Shown one piece after another: positions 55,212 through 64,000 of a DNA stretch of 64,000 bases. Source of the DNA: Wyeomyia smithii. Its lineage: Eukaryota > Arthropoda > Insecta > Diptera > Culicidae. How positions within the stretch are numbered: position 1 is the first letter of the stretch; every line of letters starts with the position of its first letter. The notes under the pieces were generated by a model that had not been told where the DNA came from, made no database searches, and was given only the letters and a program-made list of their open reading frames with translations. Location of the stretch: NCBI RefSeq assembly GCF_029784165.1, contig NC_073695.1, positions 157,429,367 through 157,493,366 of the forward strand. Reading direction: 5' to 3'. The translations under genes and the position numbers were made by a program.

Positions 55212-57858
55212 AACAATTAAAATATTAAATTGGAATGCTCGTTCATTGAAGGCCAATGAGAATGAGCTTTTTAATTTTTTAACAGTAAATAATGTGCATA
55301 TTGCAATTATTACTGAAACATTTTTGAAACCTAACATAAAATTAAAATATGATCCCAATTACGTGGTTCATAGATATGATAGGATTCAGGGTTCCGGCGG
55401 TGGAGTTGCAATTGTTATTCATCGCCGAATCAAACATCGTGCTCTTCCCCATCTTGAGACGAAAGTTATTGAAACTTTGGGAATTGAAGTTCAAACTGAA
55501 CTTGGGATTTTATTTATTGCCGCAGCATATTTACCATTTCAATGCACACGCGAGCTCAAAAATTATTTTAAAGGTGATTTACAAAAACTCACCAGAAATC
55601 GTTCGAAATTTTTCATAATCGGCGATTTTAACGCTAAACATCGTTCATGGAATAATTCTCAAAGTAATTCCAATGGCAAAATTTTATTCAATGATTGTTC
55701 TTCAGGATACTATTCTATTTTGTCTCCGAATAGTCCTACATGCTTTTCTTCTGTAAGAAACCCTTCAACAATTGATTTGGTGCTAACAGATCAAAGTCAT
55801 GTATGTAGTGATTTGATCACACATGCTGACTTTGATTCTGACCATCTTCCAATAACTTTTTCTTTATCACATGAATCAGTTTTAAACCCTATGAGCTCTG
55901 TTTTTAATTATAACAAGGCTAATTGGGAAAGATACAAAACTCATATTGAGAGAAATTTCAATAATGAGCTTGATTTGCAAAACGAAGTGAATATTGATTC
56001 CGCTTTGGAAGCATTAAAATGTGCAATTGTTGATGCCAGGAATTATTCTGTTCCAAAGGCTCAAGTGAAATTTGATTCATCAATAATTGACGAAAATCTT
56101 CAACTTCTAATTCGTTTGAAAAATGTCCGCAGACGTCAATATCAACGTTCTCGTGACCCTGTTTTTAAAACTATTTATAAAGATTTACAGAAAGAGATTA
56201 AACATAGATTTACTCTTCTGAGAAATCAAAATTTTGAGACTAAAGTTGAAAAATTGAAACCATATTCAAAACCATTTTGGAAGCTGTCGAAGATTCTTAA
56301 GAAACCTTCAAAGCCTATTCCAGTTTTAAAAGATGGTGAACGTTTTCTTGTATCCAATGAACAAAAGGCTCAAAGACTTGCTCAGCAGTTTGAGAGTGTT
56401 CATAACTCAAATTTGAATTTTGTGAGTCCAATTGAAAATGAAGTCACACGTCAATTTGATTTAATTTCTTCCCAGAATTTTTTACCTGCAGAAATAATTG
56501 AAACTAACTTGAATGAGATTAAATCAATTATTAAAAATTTCAAAAATATGAAAGCACCTGGTGACGATGGAATCTTTAATATACTAATCAAACATCTCCC
56601 TGAGAGCACAATGGAATTTTTAGTGAAAATTTTCAATTGCTGCTTCAAAATTGCATATTTTCCCAAATTATGGAAAAATGCAAAAATTACTCCCATTTTA
56701 AAACCGGATAAGAGCCCAGCTGAAGTTTCAAGTTATCGACCAATCAGTTTGCTTTCTTCAATAAGTAAACTGTTTAAGAGAATTATTCTTAACAGAATGA
56801 TGTCACACATCAACGAAAATTCAATTTTTGCAAATGAACAGTTTGGATTTCGCCATGGGCATTCCACAACTCATCAATTGCTCAGAGTTACTAATATGAT
56901 ACGAGCTAACAAATCTGAAGGTTATTCCACTGGAGCTGCTCTTTTAGACATAGAAAAAGCATTCGACAGTGTTTGGCATAAAGGTTTGATTGCGAAATTG
57001 CAAACTTTTAATTTTCCAATTTTCCTAATCAAAATTTTAAAAAATTATCTTACTGATCGAGCTCTGCAGGTTGTCTATCAGAATTCAAAATCTGATAGAT
57101 TTCCTGTCAGAGCAGGTGTACCTCAAGGTTCAGTCTTGGGTCCAGTCCTGTACAACATATTCACTTCAGATCTTCCTGATTTGCCTCCAGGATGCACAAA
57201 GTCATTGTTCTGCGATGACACAAGCATTTCCGTAAAAGGAAAAAGTCTTCGTGTCATATGCAGTCGATTGCAGAAAAGTTTAGATATTTTTTCTTCCTAC
57301 TTGCAAAAGTGGAAAATCTCTCCCAATGCTTCTAAAACTCAAATGATAATTTTTCCGCATAAGCCTAGGGCTTCTTTCCTCAAGCCAAACAATAATCACG
57401 TTGTCAAGAGTAATGGGGTTATTTTAAGTTGGTCCGACAAGGTTAAGTACTTGGGACTAATTTATGATAAAAAACTTATTTTCAAAGAGCACATTGAGAG
57501 TATACAAGCCAAGTGCATCAAATATACGAAATGTTTATATCCTCTCATTAACAGGAATTCTAAACTTGGTTTAAAGAACAAACCTTTGATTTACAAACAA
57601 ATTTTTAGACCAGCAATGCTTTATGCTGTACCGATCTGGTCAAGTTGCTGTTCAACAAGGAAGAAAACGCTCCAAAGGATTCAGAATAAAATTCTGAAAA
57701 TGATTTTGAAGCGTCCTCCTTGGTTTGGTACACTCGAATTACATAGACTTACTGGTGTTGAACCATTAGAAGCTATGTCAAATAAAATTATTAACAATTT
57801 TCGACAAAAATCGTTTCAATCCTCAATTGCTACGATAAGCTCTCTTTATAGCCAATAA
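55198..57858 (+). CDS. Jockey ORF2: APE endonuclease and reverse transcriptase
   Basis: The 886-aa protein is intact from ATG 55198, overlapping ORF1 by 14 bp. The endonuclease (residues ~1-220) shows KILNWNARSL, ITETFL, GSGGGVAIVI, FFIIGDFNAKH, STIDLVLTD and DSDHLPITFS. The RT (about 430-720) shows SYRPISLLSSISKLFKRI, FGFRHGHSTTHQLLRV, LLDIEKAFDSVWH, AGVPQGSVLGPVLYNIF and FCDDTSI (57208-57219), where most relatives have (F/Y)ADD; both catalytic Asp are kept. The C-terminal block AVPIWSSCCSTRKKTLQRIQ and RLTGVEPLEA are typical of Jockey. It nicks DNA and copies the RNA in place. No RNase H. Whether it works in trans is unknown. Confidence 0.95.
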   Translation: MILNKTIKILNWNARSLKANENELFNFLTVNNVHIAIITETFLKPNIKLKYDPNYVVHRYDRIQGSGGGVAIVIHRRIKHRALPHLETKVIETLGIEVQTELGILFIAAAYLPFQCTRELKNYFKGDLQKLTRNRSKFFIIGDFNAKHRSWNNSQSNSNGKILFNDCSSGYYSILSPNSPTCFSSVRNPSTIDLVLTDQSHVCSDLITHADFDSDHLPITFSLSHESVLNPMSSVFNYNKANWERYKTHIERNFNNELDLQNEVNIDSALEALKCAIVDARNYSVPKAQVKFDSSIIDENLQLLIRLKNVRRRQYQRSRDPVFKTIYKDLQKEIKHRFTLLRNQNFETKVEKLKPYSKPFWKLSKILKKPSKPIPVLKDGERFLVSNEQKAQRLAQQFESVHNSNLNFVSPIENEVTRQFDLISSQNFLPAEIIETNLNEIKSIIKNFKNMKAPGDDGIFNILIKHLPESTMEFLVKIFNCCFKIAYFPKLWKNAKITPILKPDKSPAEVSSYRPISLLSSISKLFKRIILNRMMSHINENSIFANEQFGFRHGHSTTHQLLRVTNMIRANKSEGYSTGAALLDIEKAFDSVWHKGLIAKLQTFNFPIFLIKILKNYLTDRALQVVYQNSKSDRFPVRAGVPQGSVLGPVLYNIFTSDLPDLPPGCTKSLFCDDTSISVKGKSLRVICSRLQKSLDIFSSYLQKWKISPNASKTQMIIFPHKPRASFLKPNNNHVVKSNGVILSWSDKVKYLGLIYDKKLIFKEHIESIQAKCIKYTKCLYPLINRNSKLGLKNKPLIYKQIFRPAMLYAVPIWSSCCSTRKKTLQRIQNKILKMILKRPPWFGTLELHRLTGVEPLEAMSNKIINNFRQKSFQSSIATISSLYSQ

Positions 57859-58469
57859 GTTAGCAATTAAGTTAGTTGTAAGTTTACTTCCCCTTTTCTG
57901 ACAAGTAGGTTTAAATCCCTACGAATGATAAGTCCTAATTGCGAAAGCAAACAAATCCTAACAATTAAAATTACAAATTTCTAACAGTGTTGAGAAGTCA
58001 CCATTTGTGATTGGACACACATACTCATTATTTACTAATATTTATCATAAATACTTAACCCGTAAAGACCCGGGACGGAACTTTTTTTTAGAAAATGGTC
58101 GTTCTCAGCGATGCTGCGGCCGATTTGAGTAAACTCGGGATATTATTCAAGGGGAATAGTTGCTCTAAGTTTTAGTAAGGGTGCCACCCCTCTGAACCCC
58201 TCCCAGTTTATGTGAGACCCAAATATGTCTGTGCCTTTTTTTATTTTTTCCTACTGATTGAACAAACGCATGGATTTATCATACGTATCAAATGTCCTTT
58301 GCATCAAATCATGTCGAGTAGATGAAATACGATTAACAAAAGTAAATTTTGAAGTTACCAAATTATTTCAGTGTAAAATCACATAACTACGTATTTTCAT
58401 AGAAAGTCAAAAAAGATGTTCTACTGAGGGAGATTGTAGCTGTGTCCTTCAAGTTTTCTACTCTACATT

Positions 58470-59935
58470 TTTAGAAAAAGGTCTCCTGAATTCGAATATG
58501 GCGAAAGATTTATTCTAGCATGAACAGATTTTGAGAAAAACAAGTTTGAATTCACTAAAGTACGAATTTTCATGGAAATTCGATTTTCTCAGTCTCTCAC
58601 AGTAGGTTTCTATTTTGTTTTTCCATTTTTCAACTTTGCATTTTTAGAAAAAGGTCTCCTGAATTCAAATATGGCGTAAGATTTATTCTAGCATGAACAG
58701 ATTTTGAGAAAAACAAGTTTGAATTCACTAAAGTACGAATTTTCATGGAAATTCGATTTTCTCATTCTCTCACAGTAGGTTTCTATTTTGTTTTTCCATT
58801 TTTCAACTTTACATTTTTAGAAAAAGGTCTCCTGAATTCAAATATGGCGAAAGATTTATTCTAGCATGAACAGATTTTGAGAAAAACAAGTTTGAATTCA
58901 CTAAAGTACGAATTTTAATGGAAATTCGATTTTCTCAGTCTCTCACAGAAGGTTCCTATTTTGTTTTTCCATTTTTCAACTTTGCATTTCTAGAAAAAGG
59001 TCTCCTGAATTCAAATATGGCGAAAGATTTATTCTAGCATGAACAGATTTTGAGAAAAACAAGTTTGAATTCACTAAAGTACGAATTTTAATGGAAATTC
59101 GATTTTCTCAGTCTCTCACAGAAGGTTCCTATTTTGTTTTTCCATTTTTCAACTTTGCATTTCTAGAAAAAGGTCTCCTGAATTCAAATATGGCGAAAGA
59201 TTTATTCTAGCATGAACAGATTTTGAGAAAAACAAGTTTGAATTCACTAAAGTACGAATTTTCATGGAAATTCGATTTTCTCAGTCTCTCACAGTAGGTT
59301 TCTATTTTGTTTTTCCATTTTTCAACTTTACATTTTTAGAAAAAGGTCTCCTGAATTCAAATATGGCGAAAGATTTATTCTAGCATGAACAGATTTTGAG
59401 AAAAACAAGTTTGAATTCACTAAAGTACGAACTTTCATGGAAATTCGATTTTCTCAGTCTCTCACAGTAGGTTTCTATTTTGTTTTTCCATTTTTCAACT
59501 TTACATTTTTAGAATTAGGTCTCCTGAACTCGAATATGGCGAAAGATTTATTCTAGCATGAACAGATTTTGAGAAAAACAAGTTTGAATTCACTAAAGTA
59601 CGAATTTTCATGGAAATTCGATTTTCTCAGTCTCTCACAGTAGGTTTCTATTTTGTTTTTCCATTTTTCAACTTTACATTTTTAGAAAAAGGTCTCCTGA
59701 ATTCAAATATGGCGAAAGATTTATTCTAGCATGAACAGATTTTGAGAAAAACAAGTTTGAATTCACTAAAGTACGAATTTTCATGGAAATTAGATTTTCT
59801 CAGTCTCTCACAGTAGATTTTTGTTTTATTTTTCCATTTTTCAACTTTGCATTTTATATAAGGTCTCCTGAATCCAAATATGGCGAAAGATTTATTCTAG
59901 CATGAACTGATTTTGAGAAAAACGAGTTTGAACTC
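58470..59935. repeat. Tandem array, left arm, ~172-bp unit, ~9 copies
   Basis: Each unit contains ggtctcctgaattcaaat, ggcgaaagatttattctagc and cagtctctcacagtaggttt. Starts of the first phrase are near 58480, 58651, 58826, 58998, 59170, 59345, 59518, 59690 and 59861. Units are highly alike; the last one is diverged. Confidence 0.9.
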
Positions 59936-60359
59936 ACTAAGGTACTAAGGTACTCACTAAGGTACACTAAGGTACACACTAACACAAACGTTTTGCGGTG
60001 CCAGTGCTCACATCGATTTTTTTTATCTTCGTTGGTTTGGTTAGTTATTCGTAGTTCCGACCGTAGTCTCCGTATAAATTGTCCAAGAAAACAAAAAAAA
60101 ACTCTATCGTCCGCTTTATTTACTCTAAAGACTAATCACAAGCCACGTGACTCTTTTTTTTTGTTTTAAAACTTGAAAGGCTTTAATTTTTTTTTTTCAG
60201 TTCGTATACCTCTAAACCAACCCGAGATTCCGTATGGTTTATAAATATACGAATTCTGCTCTATGCTATGAACCAAAACTTTGATACCGAGTTGCTGGTA
60301 TCTAGTTAGATACAGATATAATTACTTGTCTAAGACGTACATACTTTGATAATTTTAAC
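59936..60359. other. Central spacer of piggyBac-like hairpin
   Basis: It contains a short ggtacactaa-type repeat (59940-59985) and unique-looking sequence. It may be the only single-copy part and a useful marker. No ORF. Confidence 0.6.
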
Positions 60360-61300
60360 CATGTTTCACTCAAAATCTGTTCATGCTAGAATAAATCTTT
60401 CGCCATATTTGAATTCAGGAGACCTTTTTCTAAAAATGTAAAGTTGAAAAATGGAAAAACAAAATAGAAACCTTCTGTGAGAGACTGAGAAAATCGAATT
60501 TCCATGAAAATTCGTACTTTAGTGAATTCAAACTTGTTTTTCTCAAAATCTGTTCATGCTAGAATAAATCTTTCGCCATATTTGAATTCAGGAGACCGTT
60601 TTTCTAAAAATGTAAAGTTGAAAAATGGAAAAACAAAATAGAAACCTACTGTGAGAGACTGAGAAAATCGAATTTCCATGAAAATTCGTACTTTAGTGAA
60701 TTCAAACTTGTTTTTCTCAAAATCTGTTCATGCTAGAATAAATCTTTCGCCATATTTGAATTCAGGAGACCTTTTTCTAAAAATGTAAAGTTGAAAAATG
60801 GAAAAACAAAATAGAAACCTACTGTGAGAGACTGAGAAAATCGAATTTCCATGAAAATTCGTACTTTAGTGAATTCAAACTTGTTTTTCTCAAAATCTGT
60901 TCATGCTAGAATAAATCTTTCGCCATATTTGAATTCAGGAGACCTTTTTCTAGAAATGCAAAGTTGAAAAATGGAAAAACAAAATAGAAACCTACTGTGA
61001 GAGACTGAGAAAAACGAATTTCCATGAAAATTCGTACTTTAGTGAATTCAAACTTGTTTTTCTCAAAATCTGTTCATGCTAGAATAAATCTTTCGCCATA
61101 TTTGAATTCAGGAGACCTTTTTCTAAAAATGTAAAGTTGAAAAATGGAAAAACAAATAGGAACCTACTGTGAGAGACTGAGAAAATCGAATTTCCATGAA
61201 AATTCGTACTTTAGTGAATTCAAACTTGTTTTTCTCAAAATCTGTATATGCTAGAATGAATCTTTTAACATATTTGGACTTAGAAGACCTAATTCTAAAA
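60360..61300. repeat. Tandem array, right arm (inverted), ~6 copies
   Basis: Complement of the left-arm unit, with caggagacc near 60417, 60591, 60765, 60937 and 61110 and a diverged last copy at about 61288. Confidence 0.9.
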
Positions 61301-61786
61301 ATGTAGAGTAGAAAACTTGAAGGACACAGCTACAATCTCCCTCAGTAGAACATCTTTTTTGACTTTCTATGAAAATACGTAGTTATGTGATTTTGCACTG
61401 AAATAATTTGGTAACTTCAAAATTTACTTTTGTTAATCGTATTTCATCTACTCGACATGATTTGATGCAAAGGACATTTGATACGTATGATAAATCCATG
61501 CGTTTGTTCAATCAGTAGGAAAAAATAAAAAAGGCACAGACATATTTGGGTCTCACATAAACTGGGAGGGGTTCAGAGGGGTGGCACCCTTACTAAAACT
61601 TAGAGCAACTATTCCCCTTGAATAATATTCCGAGTTTACTCAAATCGGCCGCAGCATCGCTGAGAACGACCATTTTCTAAAAAAAAGTTCCGTCCCGGGT
61701 CTTTACGGGTTAAGCTACTAACGAATCCCCCCTTAAAAAAAAAAAAAAAAAAAAAAAAACGTTGATCGCGCGGTGTACGTTGATTA

Positions 61787-63289
61787 TAAAATGATAATGC
61801 CATTTTTGTTTGATCGAATTTGTTGACCCCTTGGTCACCAAGGGGCGGAACAGTTTTCAGAAAAGTTGAAATTTTAGCAATTCTTGATGTATTATTTGAG
61901 CTATATCTCTGAAATTCGTTATGTAAAGTACTACAAGTAGCACTTTTCTGTAAAGGGGAATGATAGGGCTTTCATTTGAAGTGATCAGAATTCAGGCCGC
62001 CATCTTGAATTTGACCGCCATCTTGGATTATATCAGATATATGCAATTTCGACCGTGTTCGCAACTACCGATATTCGATCTGAGACCAGCATTGGAAAGC
62101 TGAGAAAAAATGCTATAAGATGCAAGAAAAAAATTAGGTGAGCATCACTGTTAACCAACCAATTGAACCTATTTTCCAAGCTGAGTTTCAAAATATTCAA
62201 CGTACACCGCGCGATCAACGTAGTAACCTGTCTACTGAGACCAAGTGGATGCACATGTTATACCCTACTAGCTCCATAAATCATAATCGATTGATGCTAC
62301 AACTAGTACGTCACAATACTAGCATGTTTGATACTAACAAAGCGATAGGTTTTTTATTACTGAGCAGTATCACGAAAAATGTACCAGTTTTAATATTTTA
62401 TTTATATTGTCATTTTTAATTTGGCTGAAACTTTGCATAGACGTTTCTTTAGGCAAAAGATGTCATTTTATGCTATTGGTTTAATTATTTGGAGCAAGAC
62501 TCGTTTTTAAGAAGCTATTGAAAATTCTACTTAGGGAAGGTATTTATGATTACAAATATTTTTTGGGCCAGAACGGTTTGTTTGATTGGTATGACGTTTT
62601 CGATAAACTTGTAGGTAATAATTTTTTTTTTCCGAAAAAATATACACTCTATAACATTTTCTTTGGTTGCATTTTTAGGTAATCTTTTGTAGTTTTTATT
62701 AAAAAATAGATTTAAAAAAAAATGAGCTTTTTTAGATAGGTGTTGGCTCTATTATCGTCAGGTTTAACCTATTATCGTCTGGGGGGTAAAAGATTAGTTC
62801 TCTATATCTTCATTAGCCCCCCGGGAGATAATAGGTAAAACCTGACGATAATTTTACATTTTTCTTTTATCTTTTTTTCAAAATAATTATTTCAAAGTGT
62901 ATATGTTTTCGAAGAGACAAAAATATTAACTACAACTTTATAGAAGACGTCATGTATTTGTAATCATAAATACCTTCCCAAAATAGCATTTTCAATTGCT
63001 TCTCAATAATGAGTCTTGCTCCAAAATATTAAACCAATAGCATAAAATGACATCTTTTGCCTATAGAAACATCTTCAGTCAATCTGAAAACGACAATATA
63101 AATAAAATATTAAAACTGGAAGACTTTTTTGTGGAACTGCTCAGTAATAAAAAACTTATCGCTTTGTTATTATCAAATATGCTACTGTTGTATTCATCAT
63201 TGTCACTAAACTCAAAAAAAAACAATAGTGGCGTACGAGTTGTAGCATCAATCGATTATGATTTATGGAGCTAGTAGGGTATAACATGT
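61787..63289. mobile_element. Foldback, block D, outer arm derived from the opposite arm
   Basis: It starts inside the arm at aaatgataatgcc. In 61860-62110 its variants (e.g. gtaaagtactacaagtagc, gaccgtgttcgc, gatattcgatc) match the complement of the right arm of block A (44640-44830), not the left arms of A to C. The centre has a 44-bp deletion (at about 62790). The right arm ends at ataacatgtg as in block B. Confidence 0.75.
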
Positions 63290-63869
63290 GACAAAACACA
63301 TATGAAACCGTTTTCATACCACTAATCCATACTCTCTAGAAGAGAACTACAAGGGTTAAATTAGCAACCATTATAAATTTTATACCACACACAGTGCAAG
63401 AGATGTTGCAAAATGAAGTGTTTTTCGAATACGAAAGTCCGAAAAAGACCAACTCCAATAACATTTCAAACGAACGAACATGCTCCTGCGAACATGCATT
63501 CACGCAAACAAATATACGTACACACGCCTCCCTTACTAGTTGATCTGGGCCCATGCCCAAGTCTTGTGACACTGCCGTGTAATTTTACCATTTAAAACAA
63601 TAGCTCGGACTACAATTAATTCTTCGATTATCTGAGTTAAAATAATGTTTAGTATGGCTCTATTTTATTTTTTGGTTTGTATTTGTTAAATTATTCCTTT
63701 GTGATAAATATGGTCAGTAATGAACTAGAAAAAAGGAAAACAAATAAAATAGACTAACGCTTCATCCGTCTCATCGCGGTATTTTTGGTCACCATGTACA
63801 TCATTGCGTTTCCAAATCACGATTTATAAACCGTTCGTCGAAATTAGACACACAAACCAATGTTAGAAC
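63290..63869. repeat. Block D junction and duplicated flank
   Basis: Same filler acaaaacacatatg and flank as 49413-49992, offset 13,877 bp. The GTTAGAAC target is at 63862-63869. Confidence 0.8.
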
Positions 63870-64000
63870 CATGATGTATAGATACATGGTGCAACGGTTT
63901 GATCAAAAAGTAGGCGCGCGGTGAGGTAGCTTTTTTGCAGTGGAGGGATGGAGACGAGACTTCGCTAAGTGACAGCTAGCACCTAAGGAAGTATTCCGCT
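63870..64000. mobile_element. P-like element left end, block D, cut by window edge
   Basis: Fourth copy of the left terminus. It continues past the window. Confidence 0.8.

Larger units (their letters stand above)
58059..61709. mobile_element. 3.65-kb piggyBac-like hairpin element, TTAA-flanked
   Basis: Termini CCCGTAAAGACCCGGGACGG and its complement are flanked by TTAA (58055-58058, 61710-61713). The uninterrupted site is in Jockey copy 1 (atacTTAAgctac at about 44447). Outer TIRs of about 400 bp are followed by arrays of a ~172-bp unit, about 9 in the left arm and about 6 inverted in the right, around an unrelated centre. No transposase, so non-autonomous. Confidence 0.92.
53695..61759 (+). 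mobile_element. Jockey-clade retrotransposon, copy 2 (3' UTR interrupted)
   Basis: About 4.41 kb without the piggyBac-like insert at 58059-61709. It has the same target duplication and foldback flanks as copy 1, so it arose by DNA duplication and not by a second insertion. ORF2 is intact and ORF1 has the shared frameshift. It carries the same initiator and DPE (AGACGT at 53724-53729). Confidence 0.95.
50441..61786. mobile_element. Foldback, block C, with solo LTR and Jockey inserts
   Basis: The left arm (50441-51308) is cut by the LTR (51309-52880). The centre and right arm run 52881-53694, where the Jockey is inserted. Only about 14 bp of right arm follow the Jockey duplication (61773-61786) before a join to block D. 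Confidence 0.8.

Overview
The window looks like repeat-dominated insect DNA, most likely from a mosquito (Culicidae). It is AT-rich. It carries two-ORF non-LTR retrotransposons with APE endonuclease and reverse transcriptase, a Ty1/copia element, and TIR elements with typical target duplications: TTAA (piggyBac-like), TA (mariner-like) and 8 bp (P-like, hAT-like). It also has the 'cctttctaggagaaaggc' and 'cctagcggtcaga' repeat phrases that I associate from memory with culicine mosquito genomes. I see no convincing host gene, tRNA, rRNA or prokaryotic feature. Almost everything is transposon, transposon debris or simple repeat.

Layout. 1-675: no recognised feature. 676-3990: a foldback element with four levels of nesting. 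3991-8593: a decayed non-LTR retrotransposon (ORF1, endonuclease, RT) with a TAA tail. 8594-20327: about 9.26 kb of nearly pure (TAA)n, split into 3.3 kb and 5.9 kb blocks by a 5'-truncated CR1/L2-type element on the minus strand (11913-14384). 20867-25564: a cluster of a TIR family (called X here) with TATA-like boxes, a 1.07 kb internal duplication and hairpin MITEs. 25565-30400: a second repeat family (called Y), three direct units and one inverted, with a hAT-like MITE. 30400-32065: divergent degenerate repeats.

32726-37439: an old transposase-type gene (insect 'transposase domain-containing', perhaps CACTA/EnSpm-like). It is broken by a CR1-like fragment with a (TA)n tail, an internally deleted copia element (TSD TCTTT) and a TA-flanked MITE. 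Removing the last two with one target copy each rejoins the reading frame.

37970-64000: the most structured part. A P-like element (TIR CATGATG..., 8-bp TSD GTTAGAAC) was invaded by a 2.2 kb foldback, which was invaded by a 4.4 kb Jockey-clade retrotransposon. The block was then partly duplicated. The P left end occurs four times (37970, 47331, 49993, 63870) and its right end only once. Two Jockey copies (40088-44499 and 53695-61759) have identical target duplications, so they come from one insertion followed by segmental duplication. Later copy-specific hits are a 1.57 kb solo LTR (51309-52880), a 3.65 kb piggyBac-like hairpin of tandem repeats (58059-61709), and two stop codons in the first Jockey ORF2. 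The last two repeats are offset by 13,877 bp, and the array probably continues past the right edge.

The only near-intact long protein is ORF2 of the second Jockey (886 aa). Its ORF1 carries a frameshift shared with the other copy. All family names come from motif recognition, not database searches.
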